From Symbiodinium microadriaticum (Eukaryota; Sar; Dinophyceae; Suessiales; Symbiodiniaceae), in contig LSRX01000055.1 of NCBI GenBank assembly GCA_001939145.1, forward strand, positions 873,585-937,584: DNA of 64,000 nt, read 5' to 3'. How positions within the stretch are numbered: the first letter of the stretch is position 1; every line of letters starts with the position of its first letter. The notes below the pieces were generated by a model. It worked only from the letters and a program-made list of their open reading frames with translations. It was not told the origin of the DNA and did no database searches. The position numbers were made by a program, and so were the translations under genes. Positions 1-12,300 of the stretch are shown here, piece after piece.

Positions 1-159
1 CACACACACACAAACACAACTCGAAAGCAAGGTTCGAAAGGCGATCCCTGTCAACACGTTTCGTTTAGAGATTATGGGCACCCAACCCCTGCACATAAGC
101 CCCTAAGCCCCAAATCCCCCAAATCCTGAACCCTAAACCCTACACCCGAAATCCCCAAA

Positions 160-235
160 AAGCCGGGGCACATGAACGCCGCCTCACCATCTTCTACCGG
201 CCGCCCCTCGCCACCTCTGCTGCTCAGGCGCTGCT
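160..235 (-). other. possible isolated exon, leftmost in window
   Basis: On the minus strand an open stretch reads RLSSRGGEGRPVEDGE and then reaches a possible GC donor. It lies between CCCTAAA-type sequence on the left and palindromic element A on the right, the setting seen around better exons. It could be a downstream SMC4 exon or belong to another gene. I do not recognise the peptide, and the frame is not confirmed by a neighbour. Confidence 0.25.
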
Positions 236-270
236 GTTTTAGGCTTCCTTTGAAGTTCCTGTTGCAGGTT

Positions 271-379
271 CTCAGAGAACCCAATACCCCTTAATTCAGG
301 AATATACCTTAACTCATAATATTAAGGCCCCAATAACTTAAGGTATATTCCTTAATTAAGGGGTATTGGGTTCTCTGGG
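271..379. mobile_element. palindromic MITE-like element, family A (copy 1)
   Basis: A 109-bp near-perfect palindrome whose arms of about 44 bp begin CTCAGAGAACCCAATACCCC and end in the inverse, TTCTCTGGG. The dinucleotide TT flanks both ends (269-270 and 380-381), like a 2-bp target duplication. It has no coding capacity. Five further copies or fragments of this family lie in the window. Confidence 0.8.
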
Positions 380-790
380 TTCACATATGATTCCTTTTAC
401 AAGGTACCTTCAAGGGTTGCATACATTATTGGGTGTTGCGAAGTCTACATGGATTTTTTAGGTGTTACCATAGGGTTTTGGGCGCCTTTCAGGGCTCCGT
501 TTTGGGAAACATCTCTGCTGCAGCTTGCATGTGCACAGCTCATGTTCGGAAGATTTCAGAATCGTGAAGGAAAGTCTGCAATGCCAAGACGAACGCATGC
601 CTCTCTTCTTTGTGCCCCCACGGCACCGTAGGGTCGCCCCATGAAGAAGGTGTTGCAGCAGCCCAGCGCCATGTTGTTGGTGGAGCATGCATGAATCCTT
701 CGTCTGGCCATGACTCGCTGAGGAGGTAACCGTAACACCTACCTAAGGGACCCGAAGCTCTAGTGTTTCCATGCTTTTTGATATGAAGCA

Positions 791-876
<86 letters not shown>
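791..876. repeat. compound microsatellite (CT)n(ATCT)n(AT)n
   Basis: Three simple repeats follow each other without interruption: dinucleotide CT, tetranucleotide ATCT, then AT. The overlapping open frames have no coding meaning. The surrounding 380-1,500 holds no gene I can support. Confidence 0.95.
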
Positions 877-877
<1 letters not shown>

Positions 878-1519
878 CTCGCAATCAGAACCTCTACAAC
901 CCAGAAAGGGGTTCCTATAAAGATGCATAGGCACGCAACAACTTAGGGATTATCGTGGTTCATCCCACCCTAGACATTTCAGGCACGTTCAAGACAAGTG
1001 CATACAACATACGGTGTAGGGACCTCAATTCTTAATTGCGCCCACCCCACCATCACCAAGCAACAACTCGTCGAAGCACGTTTGAAAACTTGGGGCTTTG
1101 ATTTGTGACTCGCGATGATCTAGGGCTCGTTGCACCAGGGCTCACACTCGCGGAGGCACAGGAGATAATGAGTCTACCATTCCCTGAACCTCTGGCAGAC
1201 TTGGAGGGTGGAGGTGTTGCAAGGTTCAGGAACCCACAAACCCTAAACGAACCATAACACTGAAAGCCTAGACCCTGGACCCCAAAAAACCTCCACCACA
1301 AACCTTACTCCCTCCCGTAGCGCTTCTCAGCGCAACCTGGCACAAGCATGCGCAAGCAGAATTCGAACCCCCGAAAATTATATCCGGTTCCCTACAGAGG
1401 ACACGAAGCTGCCCGTCTGAAATGCTTCGGATGCGCTCTTTCCCAGCTGTCGTCGCATCGGCTTATTATCAAGGTCAACAGCATCTTGGAATTGATTATC
1501 ACCATCGTCCTCATTAACA

Positions 1520-1900
1520 TTGTCCTATACTATCATCGTAATCATAGTCGGTGTAGTCTTCGTCGTCATCATCATCAACAACAGCATCAGCATCTTTGCC
1601 GTCATCACCATCATCCTCGTCGTCATCATCATCGCCCTCCTCACCATCTTCTTCTTGATGATGATGATCATCATCATCATCATCATCATTACCAGCAGCA
1701 TTCGGATTCGGAGGGCGATGGGGGAGGATGATGCCGATGCTGATAATGGTGATGATGGTGATGATACCGATGGTAATGATGAAAAGAATGAAGATGATGA
1801 TGATGATGATGATGAGTATACGATGACGACGAAGATGGTGATGGTGCCGCTGATGATTATGATCATGATGATCATAATGGTGGATTTGATGAAGAAGTTC
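1520..1900. repeat. inverted trinucleotide repeat (CAT/ATC)n ... (GAT/ATG)n
   Basis: The left half (about 1,520-1,690) is rich in CAT/ATC triplets and the right half (about 1,730-1,900) in GAT/ATG triplets, so the halves are complementary and could form a long imperfect hairpin. Four frames stay open for about 125 codons purely because of this triplet composition. They encode runs of His, Asp, Met or Ile and are not real genes. Confidence 0.85.
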
Positions 1901-1907
1901 AAGTAGC

Positions 1908-2075
1908 ATGCGCAGGGGGGTCGTGATTAAATGTTGGACCGCGTCAGTCTTCCGTCAATTCACTCCGAGTGTCCAGCAGCAGGTCTTTCCGAAGCCTGTC
2001 CAACAGCCCTTCTCGCCAATGCAGTCCTCTCCGGACGTGGTTCCTCCTGCGCAGATGTGGATGAGAGGTTTATGA
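1908..2075. other. island open on both strands, exon candidate
   Basis: On plus, an ATG at 1,908 opens a 55-codon frame rich in Gln and Pro (contains PKPVQQPFSPMQSSPDVVPP). On minus, a good pyrimidine-rich acceptor ending TCTGCGCAG at about 2,053 precedes a 28-codon frame starting EEPRPERTALARR and ending in a stop. Only one, or neither, can be real. No family is recognised. Confidence 0.25.
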
Positions 2076-2527
2076 CTTAGTTGTTTTTTGAGGGGGGGGG
2101 GGTCAGAGTTTATACGGGTTTAGGCTGCTTTATTCGTGGTGGACAGACTTTTCGCAGGTAGCTTGACAGGACCTCAGGGCTTTTGTTCCTCAATATAACA
2201 TGGACAGGAATTGAAGAGAATAGTAGAACAGACTTACTATTACAGGCGGGGGTCACAGATGCAGACAGACGGATTGAGTCCACGTCCTATGTCTCAAGGT
2301 TCCCGTACCCACATTCGGTTGATGGACGGCATCCTGCACGCCCTTACTTGGAGGGTCGGGGGACTTATGTGAGCGACGAAGTTTATTTCGTAATTGGCTA
2401 AAGGACGCGCATCCTAACTGCGGGCCCTGATCTCGTTCCCCAAGTAGGGCTGGATTCTGGATGCATGTCAGAAATTTGGGGATCTCGTTCGAACATATGC
2501 TGTACATATCTGCATGCCATAAGGGTT

Positions 2528-2800
2528 TAATGCTGTAGCAGTAGTGACAAGAGCCAGAGCGGCAGAAGCATTACCAACAGCAGCAGTAGCAGTTACAGTA
2601 GCAGTGGCAGTGGCAGTGGCAATGGCAGTGGCAACGGCAGTTCCAGTAACAGTAACAGCAGCAGAAGCAGGAGGGCAGCAAAAGCAGGAGGGGGAGAAGC
2701 GGGTGCGGTAGCAAGTGTAACGGCAGCAGCAGGAGCGACGGGACGGGTGATGGTGGCGGTAACAGTAGCAGTAGTAGCAGGGGCCAGAGCAAGGTAACTT
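2528..2800. repeat. degenerate hexanucleotide repeat (AGCAGT/GGCAGT-like)
   Basis: Imperfect tandem array of CAG/AGT/GGC triplets with a roughly 6-bp period. The Leu-rich frame on the opposite strand comes from this composition and is not a gene. Confidence 0.85.
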
Positions 2801-2826
2801 CGGCCAGTGTTCTTTGAGCCTTGGCT

Positions 2827-2990
2827 GAAAGTAATACTAGTCGTACTAGTACTACTCGTAGTGCTAGTGAGACTAGTAGTACTAGTCGTGCTAGTAGTAA
2901 TGGTAATACTAGTAGTACTAGTAGTACTGGTAGTACTAATCCTAGTACTACTAGTACTAGAACTTCTCCTCGTCGTAGCACTAGTACTGG
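2827..2990. repeat. ACTAGT-rich degenerate trinucleotide repeat
   Basis: About 160 bp made of AGT, ACT, GTA and TAC triplets, with the self-complementary hexamer ACTAGT recurring many times. All frames are low-complexity (Ser/Thr or Val/Leu). Confidence 0.85.
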
Positions 2991-3326
2991 TCTACAAGAG
3001 GAATGGGTTATGACCTTCTGGGACCGAACTGGCTAATCGAAAGTATCTCGTTTACTATCTCGTTCTGAATCTCGTTTTGATCCGACACTCCCAACAAAAT
3101 TTGGACCATGCCACACGTGCGCTTCTAGCCATTGCTTTTGGTCCGTAGTGAGGCGGACTGACTCCCATCTATATAGTACAACTGTGAGTAAACACAATAT
3201 ATACTCTTTAAGCCATCTCGTTTTTACTGCGGGCCCTATCTCGTTCCCCAAGTAACGCTAGCAAAACCCGTATTACCATGTCCGCCTGTACTCTTAACAC
3301 AAGAAGACTAAATAACCGCGGTCGCT

Positions 3327-3455
3327 CATGTAGTAAGTAGTTATTTTCTAGACTTATAAGTACCATAACCCCAATGAAGATCCCTTTTAAGATACTTATA
3401 AGCCTACTTTTTACCCAGTTACTAAATCCCCCGACCCTCCGAGTAACTAGCCTCA
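3327..3455. mobile_element. palindromic element, family H (diverged copy)
   Basis: Arms related to TAAGTA...CTTATAA and TTATAAG...TTACT resemble the copies at 13,718, 48,870 and 57,277. Ends are approximate. The 3,470-4,470 stretch to its right holds only open frames without recognisable products. Confidence 0.5.
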
Positions 3456-4472
3456 ACCACGGGATAATATGGCCCCTAAGTATGGATAGTGAAGGATTCT
3501 GCCCATCAGCCGTAGACAGCCAACTACAGTAGCACAGCCTGTACTTTGAAGGGTCCAGAAAAGAGCAAGGAAACACACATTTAGAGTTGTTTTAGGGTTT
3601 TGTTCGATCACAGAAACCTGGCAGCAAAGTCCTGGACGAGAGGGAAATGCGCTTACTAATTAAGCCGATCCCTACATACTCATGTCTGGAAGTAGATCCG
3701 TTGCCCGCCACCAACTGTCGGCGAACCTATCAACAAAAGGGAATGTACTATACCCTCATCAGGGCTTAAGGCTTAGGTAGTCGGGTTGAGGGTTTAGGGT
3801 TTGCAAAGTCAATCGTTGAGGGTGAAGTACTTATGTGGGGTGAAAGTTTGGCATAGGCTTCTGGGTTCAACTTCACGCTTTGGGGGTGAGGGTTAGTCCA
3901 ACTGGCTCGCCAACACTGGCTCCTGCGCAGCAGCACAACTTGTGCTTGTCCATACCTGAGACCATCTGTGAAGTTGTAAAACATCGCAAATGCCTGTCTT
4001 AGAGAAACACCCTTACAGAGAGCCAATATGAAGTCCTTGCACAAGAGGTAGATGCGCCCTAGAAAAAAAACAAAGGCATCTTTGTCATAACGATTAGTCT
4101 GATGCTGGATCTCCGGCCTCCGGGACATGGCGTGGGAATCTGTGGGTCTGCAGTCTAAGAAGTTCGGGGTGAGGCAGCCCGTGACTTAAAACGACGGTCT
4201 CTCTCACTCATCAGTGTAAGGTTTAGTCAGAGATTACAGTGGCGCGTCTCCTGACACATACAAACAGAGTTTAGGGTCTAGGGCTAAAGCTTCAGGTTGA
4301 TATGGTTTAAGGTGGATATCTATAGTTCAAGTTGCTTCTGACACTACTGACAAACGCCAGCCGCAGTATGGTGCTTCATGCAACATCTCAGCTACCACGA
4401 GACGTGGCTTCTGTGCACTGTGCTGGCTCCAAAGGCGGCCATTCAGGCTATTTGGCTAAGGGGTGTCGATTC

Positions 4473-4581
4473 CCCAGAGAGCCCAATACCCCTTGATTAA
4501 GGAATATACCTTGAATCATAATATTAAGGCCCCTGTAATTTAAGGTATATTCCTTACTTAAGGGGTATTGGGCTCTCTGGG
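4473..4581. mobile_element. palindromic MITE-like element, family A (copy 2)
   Basis: 109 bp with termini CCCAGAGAGCCCAATACCCC and the inverse. Dinucleotide TC flanks both sides (4,471-4,472 and 4,582-4,583). Same length and arm sequence as copy 1, with a different flanking dinucleotide, as expected for insertion with a 2-bp duplication. Confidence 0.8.
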
Positions 4582-5144
4582 TCATAGTGTACCAACGAGT
4601 TCGCGCCAAGAGACAGCAAGGATCACTGCATGCTGTACAGGAGATGCCGACACAGCAGCAGCTCAGAAGGTGGCAGGAGTTCTGCTCAATCTGGCGCGGT
4701 TTTTCAGGGGCTTCAGTACCCTTACTTTAGGCTTCCTTTGAATTAATTCATCAGCCGATGAGGAGTTCGAGTGTTTGTTGGTGACGCTTGGCTGGAGTGT
4801 TCTTTCGCCTGCGCACCACGGCGCAAACATTTCTGACGACTGTTGGCAAGACCACAAGTATTTCGGACGCCGAGGGTTCCCACTACGGCCACATTGGGTC
4901 CCAACTCAAGAACCGAAGCCAAGCTACACACACCGGCGCATGTTACGACAACTACATTACAGCATGCCGATTTCGGCACCTTACACTAAGCTCCGCCCAC
5001 CAACGAAAGACCCTGACAGCTGATGGAAGCGTTATAAGCCATATAAATCCCAATAGCTCAAAAATTTGTGCAATCCTTATATAAAACCCACTTAAACGCC
5101 TAAACGATCCTTAAAAAGCCCGATAGATCCCTGCGAGAAAGCCC

Positions 5145-5272
5145 GGGGCCTCGGCAAACTGAGCTTCGAAAGCCATGGCGCCGGAAAACACTCGCCAAGT
5201 GCGAGCAGAAACGGCTGGGCTTGAGCCAGAGGAAAGTTTCAGAGAGGATTCGATGTTCTTCGAAAGGTTCTG
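5145..5272 (-). other. exon candidate open on both strands
   Basis: On minus, an acceptor ending CCTCACTTACAG precedes about 40 stop-free codons (NLSKNIESSLKLSSG...FEAQFAE) that end at a possible GC donor, GAG|GCCC. This orientation suits a further SMC4 exon. On plus, an ATG at 5,174 starts MAPENTRQVRAETAGLEPEE, and the frame meets a consensus GTAAGT donor. The consensus donor and the acceptor are the same bases read on opposite strands, so they do not decide. Neither peptide matches a family I know. Confidence 0.4.
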
Positions 5273-5731
5273 TAAGTGAGGCTATGATAGGATTTAGGGT
5301 TTATGGCAATTTATGGGTTTAGAGTCAGGTCGATGGTCTTAGAGCTAAGGGTTGTGTTTGGGATCGTGTTGTGAGGTCCGCATGACCTAATAATCATCAA
5401 TAACCAGTTACTGTCCCCAAAGCAAAGCATTACTGCTATCCTAAACGCCCGCTTTTTCCTTTTGCTGCGCGCATCTTTGGGGATGATGGCTTTGCCTAAT
5501 CAAAAACGGGCCAGGGGCATGCAAGTTTAGGTTTTCTAACCTTCGTTGCACGGGCGAGGGGCTCATAGTCAGGATTCTATAATAGTTCTTTGGGGTCTAT
5601 GCCTTATACTGACAACTGACATTCTCACATCACCCAAAAACCCTAAACCCTAAACTCCAAACCCTAAAACCGTACTAAGCTTTAGATAAAATTCTAAAGC
5701 CTCAGATGCTGCATCCCACACTTTCGGATGC

Positions 5732-5773
5732 CTTCACGAGCTGCTTGGCGCGCTCCTCCTCTTGCTCCCGCAC
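5732..5773 (-). CDS. SMC4: SMC4 exon: VREQEEERAKQLVK
   Basis: A 14-codon coiled-coil exon in phase 0. Acceptor ...GCCGCAG, donor AAG|GCATCC (GC type). It is the most C-terminal SMC4 exon I can support. CCCTAAA-type sequence lies to its left and a degenerate GGGTTC tract to its right. Confidence 0.75.
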
Positions 5774-8700
5774 CTGCGGCTCTGTGCTTCATTCAGGATA
5801 CCACGGGTTCTATAAGGGTTCTACAGGGCTTCTATGAGGTTTAAGGTTTCTATAGGGTTCACAAGTGATAGAGGCTGTCCTTGCTCCAGGGTTTTGTGTC
5901 TAGGATAGCGGCGGTATGAAGCAGTTAGTGTTGTTGCGTTCTCTTTGGGGGGGCATATGTATACTGGATAAGTGACGCTATAGTAGAGAGGTAATTCGGA
6001 GCAGCTGTGCGAAAGTACATGGCGAGGAGACTTTTGCAGTGCTGGCGATCATCGAACGAGAATACTACCGTACCCACACGGAGAATCACAGAGAATGCAG
6101 ACACATCTGACACAAAAACCCTAGGTTCGAAGAGCAACCCTAACAAGCTGAACCCCAATGCCGTAAACCTTCAAATCCCCCAGCCCGCAAAACCTCATGT
6201 TAACACTCTTACAGAACCTTTACAGGACTGGTGAAATAAACCCCACACTCAAACACTCGGGAAACCCTAAACCATAGACCCCTATAGCCTAAACCATAAA
6301 CCCCAAAAACCCATAATCTCAAGGCCCCTAAACCCTAAACCTTAAACCCTAAAAACCCTAAACCCTAAATCCTAAACCCTGAATCCTAAACCCTGAACCC
6401 TAAACCCCAAACCCTCAACCCTCAACCCTCAACCCTCAACCCTAAGCCCTCAACCCTAAACCCTAAACCCTCAACCCTAAACCCTAAACNTAATCTCAAG
6501 GCCCCTAAACCCTAAACCTTAAACCCTAAAAACCCTAAACCCTAAATCCTAAACCCTGAATCCTAGGCCCTAAATTTTGAATAAGGAATCTGGGCACCTG
6601 CGAGAGCTTCTGGAGCTTCTGCTCCTGAAACGCGATGTCTTCGGTGTACTTCACGTCCTGCCCCGGTTTAGGGTTTAGGGTTTAGGGGGCTTAAGGGGTT
6701 TAGGGTTTAGGGGGTTTAAGGGGTTTAGGATTTAGGGTTTAGGGGGTTTAAGGGGTTTCGAGTTTAGGGTTCTGGGTTGTTTAGAAGGGCTTCATGCCGA
6801 TTTGATGACGGTTTTGTCATGGTTTGCATCAGGTGTATAAGGTTTCGGCGCCCCATCTCCGAAGTAGCCCCTCGTCGTATATATAGAGTTTCAGGCACTG
6901 GCTTAAAAGAGTTTACGGTTTTCGGAGGGCTTAGGGTTTAGGGTTTGGGGTGTAGGGTTTAGACTCTCATCCATCCTGCTACGGCCTTGCAAGGCTTGGT
7001 TTCGAGTTAGGGGCTAGGGGCCTTGCGGCGTATGGCTTGATGCAAAGTGCACTTTCAACAGGCTCCAAAGCAAGAAGTGAAGCAAATGCCTGTGAACTTA
7101 CACTAAACACTGTCCGAATAACTAAACCGAACACCACCACAGTAGAAGGAGACCGGCACCAGTACTCTAAGAACCTCTGAAGAATACCCAGCGCCCTGGA
7201 GATCTGACTCAGACAAGCCCTTTGAGGTTTTAGGGCCTGCAACCTCCAAAGTGTGTGTCAGGGTCTTACAGTGATGAACGCGCCTTAGCCGACGACCCCA
7301 TATCGGACACCAGAGCCTCTTTCGAAAGCCTTGTGTCAGGGACTTCTCCGCAGATACCATTCTTTAGTAGCCAGAGACTTCAAAACACCTTAATTGAGCA
7401 ATGCGTCCTAGACTCGTGTATCATCTACAGAGTATTTCTCGCTCAAGGGACTTTGCGGCCTTTGCATAGATCCTACAACCGCCTTACAAAGCATGCCGGA
7501 GTCTGTTGATAGCTACCCAAACCTCCCAAAACAAGTAGGTAAAATCATGGCCCAATACCTATAGAGGGCTACTCTTCTACATACTCTTGGGGTCCAGGCA
7601 ATAACTTGTTTTGCAAACCCGAAACTCCCAAACCCAACCTTTGAACCTCAGCCTGACGCCCTGCCTAGACCCTCTAGCTACCCTCGACTATCAAATAGGT
7701 GCGATTAAGTAAGCTGTACTAAAGGGTACTTGGGGGGTTCTAGTAAACCTCAAGCCCTAAAACCCTCAACCCTAAACTCTAATCAAACCTTAAACCCTCA
7801 ACCAGAAACCCTATTTAAACCTTACACCCTCAACCCTCAACCCTAAACCTTAAACCCTCAACCCTCAACCCTAAACCTTAAACCCTCAACCCTAANACAC
7901 CCTCAACCCTCAACCCTAAACCTTAAACCCTCAACCCTCAACCCTAAACCTTAAACCCTCAACCCTAAACCTCAATAAGCCCTGAAGCTGTACCCACCGA
8001 CACCAGGGCTTTACTCAGCCCACGGGAGCGTCCTGGCGCTCGAACTCCTTGAACTCCTCGGCTTTCTTCTCCATCTTCTCCTTGATCTTGTTGTACTCCT
8101 GCGGTTTAGGGTTTAGGGCTTAAGGCTTAGGGTTTAGGGTTTAAGGCTTAGGGTTTAGGGTTTAAGGCTTAGGGTTTAGGGTTTAGGGTTTAAGGCTTAG
8201 GGTTTAGGGTTTAAGGTTTAGGGTTTAGGGTTCTTACTCGTGGGAAGGGTTTATAGCTTCAGGGAGCTTCGGGTTCTGAGCTTTCTGGGGTCGGGGTTTC
8301 AGAGATTAGGGTCTATAGGGTTTGGGTTCTATAGGGCATGCAGGTTGATTCATAGATCCTTCTGTACTCCTGCGGAGGGCATGGGAGATGCAGGGGGAAA
8401 GATGGCTTGCTGCGCAGCGTCTCAGTGTCGGTTCTAGTACTCAAGGACCATGCTGGAGAGAGGGATTGGTCCTGTCAAATTTCCAGTAATAAATATCAGA
8501 ATCTCGGACTTCTCTGCCTCAATTATAACACCGGAAGCCTGAACACTAGAAACCACGTTGCAAAACACAACCACCCATAATGGGCCTGGGGCTTATAAGA
8601 TCCTATAGAGTTTAGAGCTACGGGCTTGGGGTAAGGGCTGAACCCTACTTCTGGTACATAGCCCAACCCCAAACCCTAGAATCTTGGAGCCTACGCCCTG

Positions 8701-9286
8701 TTAACGGAAACTACAGGTGGGGAGTTTGGGGTATATAGGGCTTCCATAAGGCTTCTATAAGGTATATAGACCATCCATAAGGCTCCTATAACGCTAACTA
8801 CCCACCTGAAAATGTCCTACACCCTGAAGCTCTTCAGCCCTAAAACCATGGAGCCTTCAATCCAACCCCTGCAGCCCACGCCGGCCTTGAGGTGAGAGTT
8901 GTGCTCGTCCTCTATCGCTTTCACCTCTTTCCTGAGAAAGGTTTTGGGTTTCGGAGGCTTGCCAGGCTGAGATGAAGACCCTTATAGCGTTGTGAAGAGC
9001 TTGTTCCGAAGTCCTGAACTAGATTTTGGACGCAACCCAGACTTGATGTGTGGGGTGCGTGGGGTAACTCTTGACGTCCGATGTTCCTGAGACATAGAGC
9101 AACACTTTCTGAACCTCCGGTTTCAAACCGCTGAACGGTAGCCGACATGGCTTTCTGTCATTCAAGTCGACTCAAGATGTTTGTCGGCGTTCCCTCCCGT
9201 GTTAGCCAACCCGTATCCGTTGCCAGCTGCGGACTTGGTACGTCTCAGAGTCTGAGAGTGCAAGGTCGCATACATATCTCTGCGTG

Positions 9287-9318
<32 letters not shown>

Positions 9319-12300
9319 ATACATTCATGTATATACACATGTACATGCATAAGTATATGTAGCTGGAAACCCTCACTGTCACGAGGAGTATCGGTAACAC
9401 TAAGTACGTTGTACACAGTAGTGGGGTGATGAAGGAGCAGAGATAATTACCAATGCTTTTATGATCTCATCACTAGTTCCTCAGCCTGGGCCTGCTTATA
9501 ATGTGATCTGAGAGGAACTGTGGTGCTTGGGGCTTAGGTGATCCACTTCCACGGATCGAGGCGGAGAGGTAAGGATATGTCAGGAATCCAGGAATTGTCA
9601 TATGTAAGAACCCTGAACAAACAATGACCCTAAAGTTTGGCCCAAAAGTAAACCATCAACCACACCCGATGTCCACAACCCTACACACCAGAGAAAGCCG
9701 AACAGCCTGCGCCTTAAATCCCTAGGCCCTTACGCTCTTAAACCCTCAAGACCCGCCAGAACAAGCAGTACGAACCAACACCCTGCGAACAAACCATGAG
9801 CTGCATCGAGTTGCTCAAATCCTTCCATCTTCTTCTTGTGCTCCTTCATTTGGCCCTGGAGTACCTGCAAAAGGGTTTAGGGTTTAGGGTTTGCGGGTTA
9901 GGGTTTAGGGTTTGGGGTTTAGGGTCCCTGCAAGGAGTTTTTTTGCGGCTCCAAAGCCCTAAATTTGTGGGCCCTATAGACCCCAGAGTTTGGGGCCTCG
10001 GGCCAACGATTTAGGGCTTCTGAAGGGTTTGAGGGCATGTCGGTAGTTTTCTAGGTGTCGTTTTGGGTACCCAGTATACTACGGCAGCCTTATAAACAAC
10101 GACCCAAAAAGGGATCCTCATTTAGAGAACTACCCATGTAGGTCTAAAGACTTTTAAGCTTCAAAGCTGCATCCATTTCCTAGGTTGGGGGGCCTGTTGT
10201 GGTGTACCGTTACCCTGAGTGTCCATGCACACGTTGTTCTATCTTGGCCTTAAGATACTCCCTATGTAGGTAGTTTCTGGCCTAAGTATTTGGGGTTTGG
10301 GGTTTAGGGTCCGTAAACCCTAAACCCTAAAGACTATACCTGTGCGTGGACTCTGAGGGTTTCGCAAACGGCTTCATGGCAGTTGTTTGGGCTTAGAGCT
10401 GTGGGGCTTCGAGCCGTCGAAATCTATGAGGCTTTATAGGGTTTAAGGAATTTAGGATTTTAGGGTGTAGGGTGTTGCTGTTGCAGCTGGCTGTGTCGGG
10501 GCTGGGGGGCTCTACAGAGACAGGATGACCGGAAGAACAGGATAACCCAAAGGCCACTGAAGGAGTTTGGAACAGAGTGCGTACAGGATTGCGAAAGACT
10601 CGCCCTCAACCCACACCCTAAACGCTAAACCCATAGAACAACATACTTTAAACCCGAGACCCCAGCCCAAACCCCAAAACCAAACTCCGACCCAAAACCC
10701 TAAACCCTACACCCTAAACCCACAGAACATCAACCTTACATCTTGGACCCCAAACCCCAAACTCCGACCCAAGGGTCCTAGCTGCCGCCGATGGAAAGTC
10801 TCAAAAGGAGAGCGTTGGAGTAGCAGAAATCCTAGTGTTGAGGCTCGAGAAATCGAACGCATCAGAAGGTTTTAAGGCAAAGAAATCCGACCCAGCTCCG
10901 ACTTTCCTCCACATCCGAACGTGAAAACCCCTAGGCCCTAGACTTATAAACCCTAAACCCTACACCCTCATTCCTACTTCCCTATACCATTCGAATCTGG
11001 AACCCCCCCGAAACCCTAAACCCCTAAACCCCAAAGTTAACATCTCCATGGAGCTGAAGCTTCGGGTTTGGGGTTTACATATAGTCTCCATGGCAGTGCA
11101 TTTTTTCTGTTTAAACTAACTTTATATGTCTAGGATCGTATAAAAGTAGCCCCAAACAAGGAACGTTCGGGGATTGGGGATTTATAAGGGAATCAAGAGG
11201 TTTGGGTTGAGGTTTTAGGGTATAGGGCTGACCTTTACCCCCACTTAACCAGCCTTTGTAGGGACTTAGATAAGGAAATCAAAACGATTTAATAAGGAAC
11301 CCTAGATAGGGGGTTGGGGTTTAGGGTTTATTCTGCTAATTAGGGGTCGGAATGATTGATAATAATGTTCCCTTAGAGTCCTTGTATGTCCTTATTATCG
11401 TTCTTGTCAATAATCGAATAAACCCGCAAGCCCTGAACCCTAAACCTAAACCCTAAACCCCAAACCTAAACCCAAAACCCAAAACCCCAATTATTCAGGC
11501 ACCTAAACCATCAGAGCCCCCGTGGGGGATCGCCTTGTGCTCTTCCTCCAGGGTGCCGAGCTTCGTCTGGCTGTCGCGCACCTGGAGCAAAGAGCAGGGA
11601 TACAGGCTCTTAAAGGCCCTGAAAGGGTTTAGGGTTTAGGCTTTAGGGGGCTTTATGCGGCCTTCGGAAGAAGAAGGTCCATTCTAGGGTTGTGAAGTCA
11701 ATATAGGGCTTCTATGGAGGGTTGATTAGATGTCTTTTGTCGTGGTGTTGCGCAGCTATGGTCAGCTTTGAAGGTTTTCTGAGGTCCTCGTAGGCTCTAT
11801 ATAAAGCTTTGGTTATGCAGAGTATTTCTGCGTACAGGGCTGCTTTAGCTGTCATGTGGTTTTCATGTTTGAGGGATGCGGGCATGAGGGTCAAAGTTGG
11901 GCTTGAGCGCTTCGGGATAGAGCTGTTGCAGGCCAGTTTGCAAGTAGCTGGGGGAACTTACTGCGACCGTCCCTGATTTTTGGTGACTCCATGCAGCTCA
12001 AACTCGGCGGTGCCTGACAGTTACAAGGTTGTTTATAGGGTCGAGGGCTTCAAGCACGTAAGAGCCCTTTTGAAGCAAAGCTGGGTAGCAAGGAACTTCT
12101 GGGATTCGCGAACATACAGTAATTATGTAGATTTAGCGATTTCAAGGCTTGCAAACAGTCGGGTCGTACAGGCTAGAAACCCCAAACCGAAGAGTTCCAA
12201 ACTTAGGAACAAGGCTCTTGGTTTCTGCATTTCGTTGGCCTTAAGACCCTGCACGCCAAAAACCTGTTCTGCATGTCGTCGAGATTCTGCGCAGCCCTGG

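Noticed and set aside
1348-1909. Four overlapping frames of about 125 codons on both strands
   Set aside because: They exist only because CAT/GAT triplets contain no stops, and the products are His, Asp, Met or Ile runs.
2571-3036. Leu/Val-rich and Ser/Thr-rich frames
   Set aside because: Derived from the AGCAGT and ACTAGT triplet arrays. They are low-complexity with no domain.
3766-4128. 120-codon minus frame with membrane-like FVFFLGRIYLL
   Set aside because: The hydrophobic string comes partly from an A-run. No splice signals in phase, no family and no exon-like flank pattern.
6295-8235. True telomere or chromosome end
   Set aside because: The repeats are degenerate, change polarity around exons and recur across the whole window, so they are interstitial.
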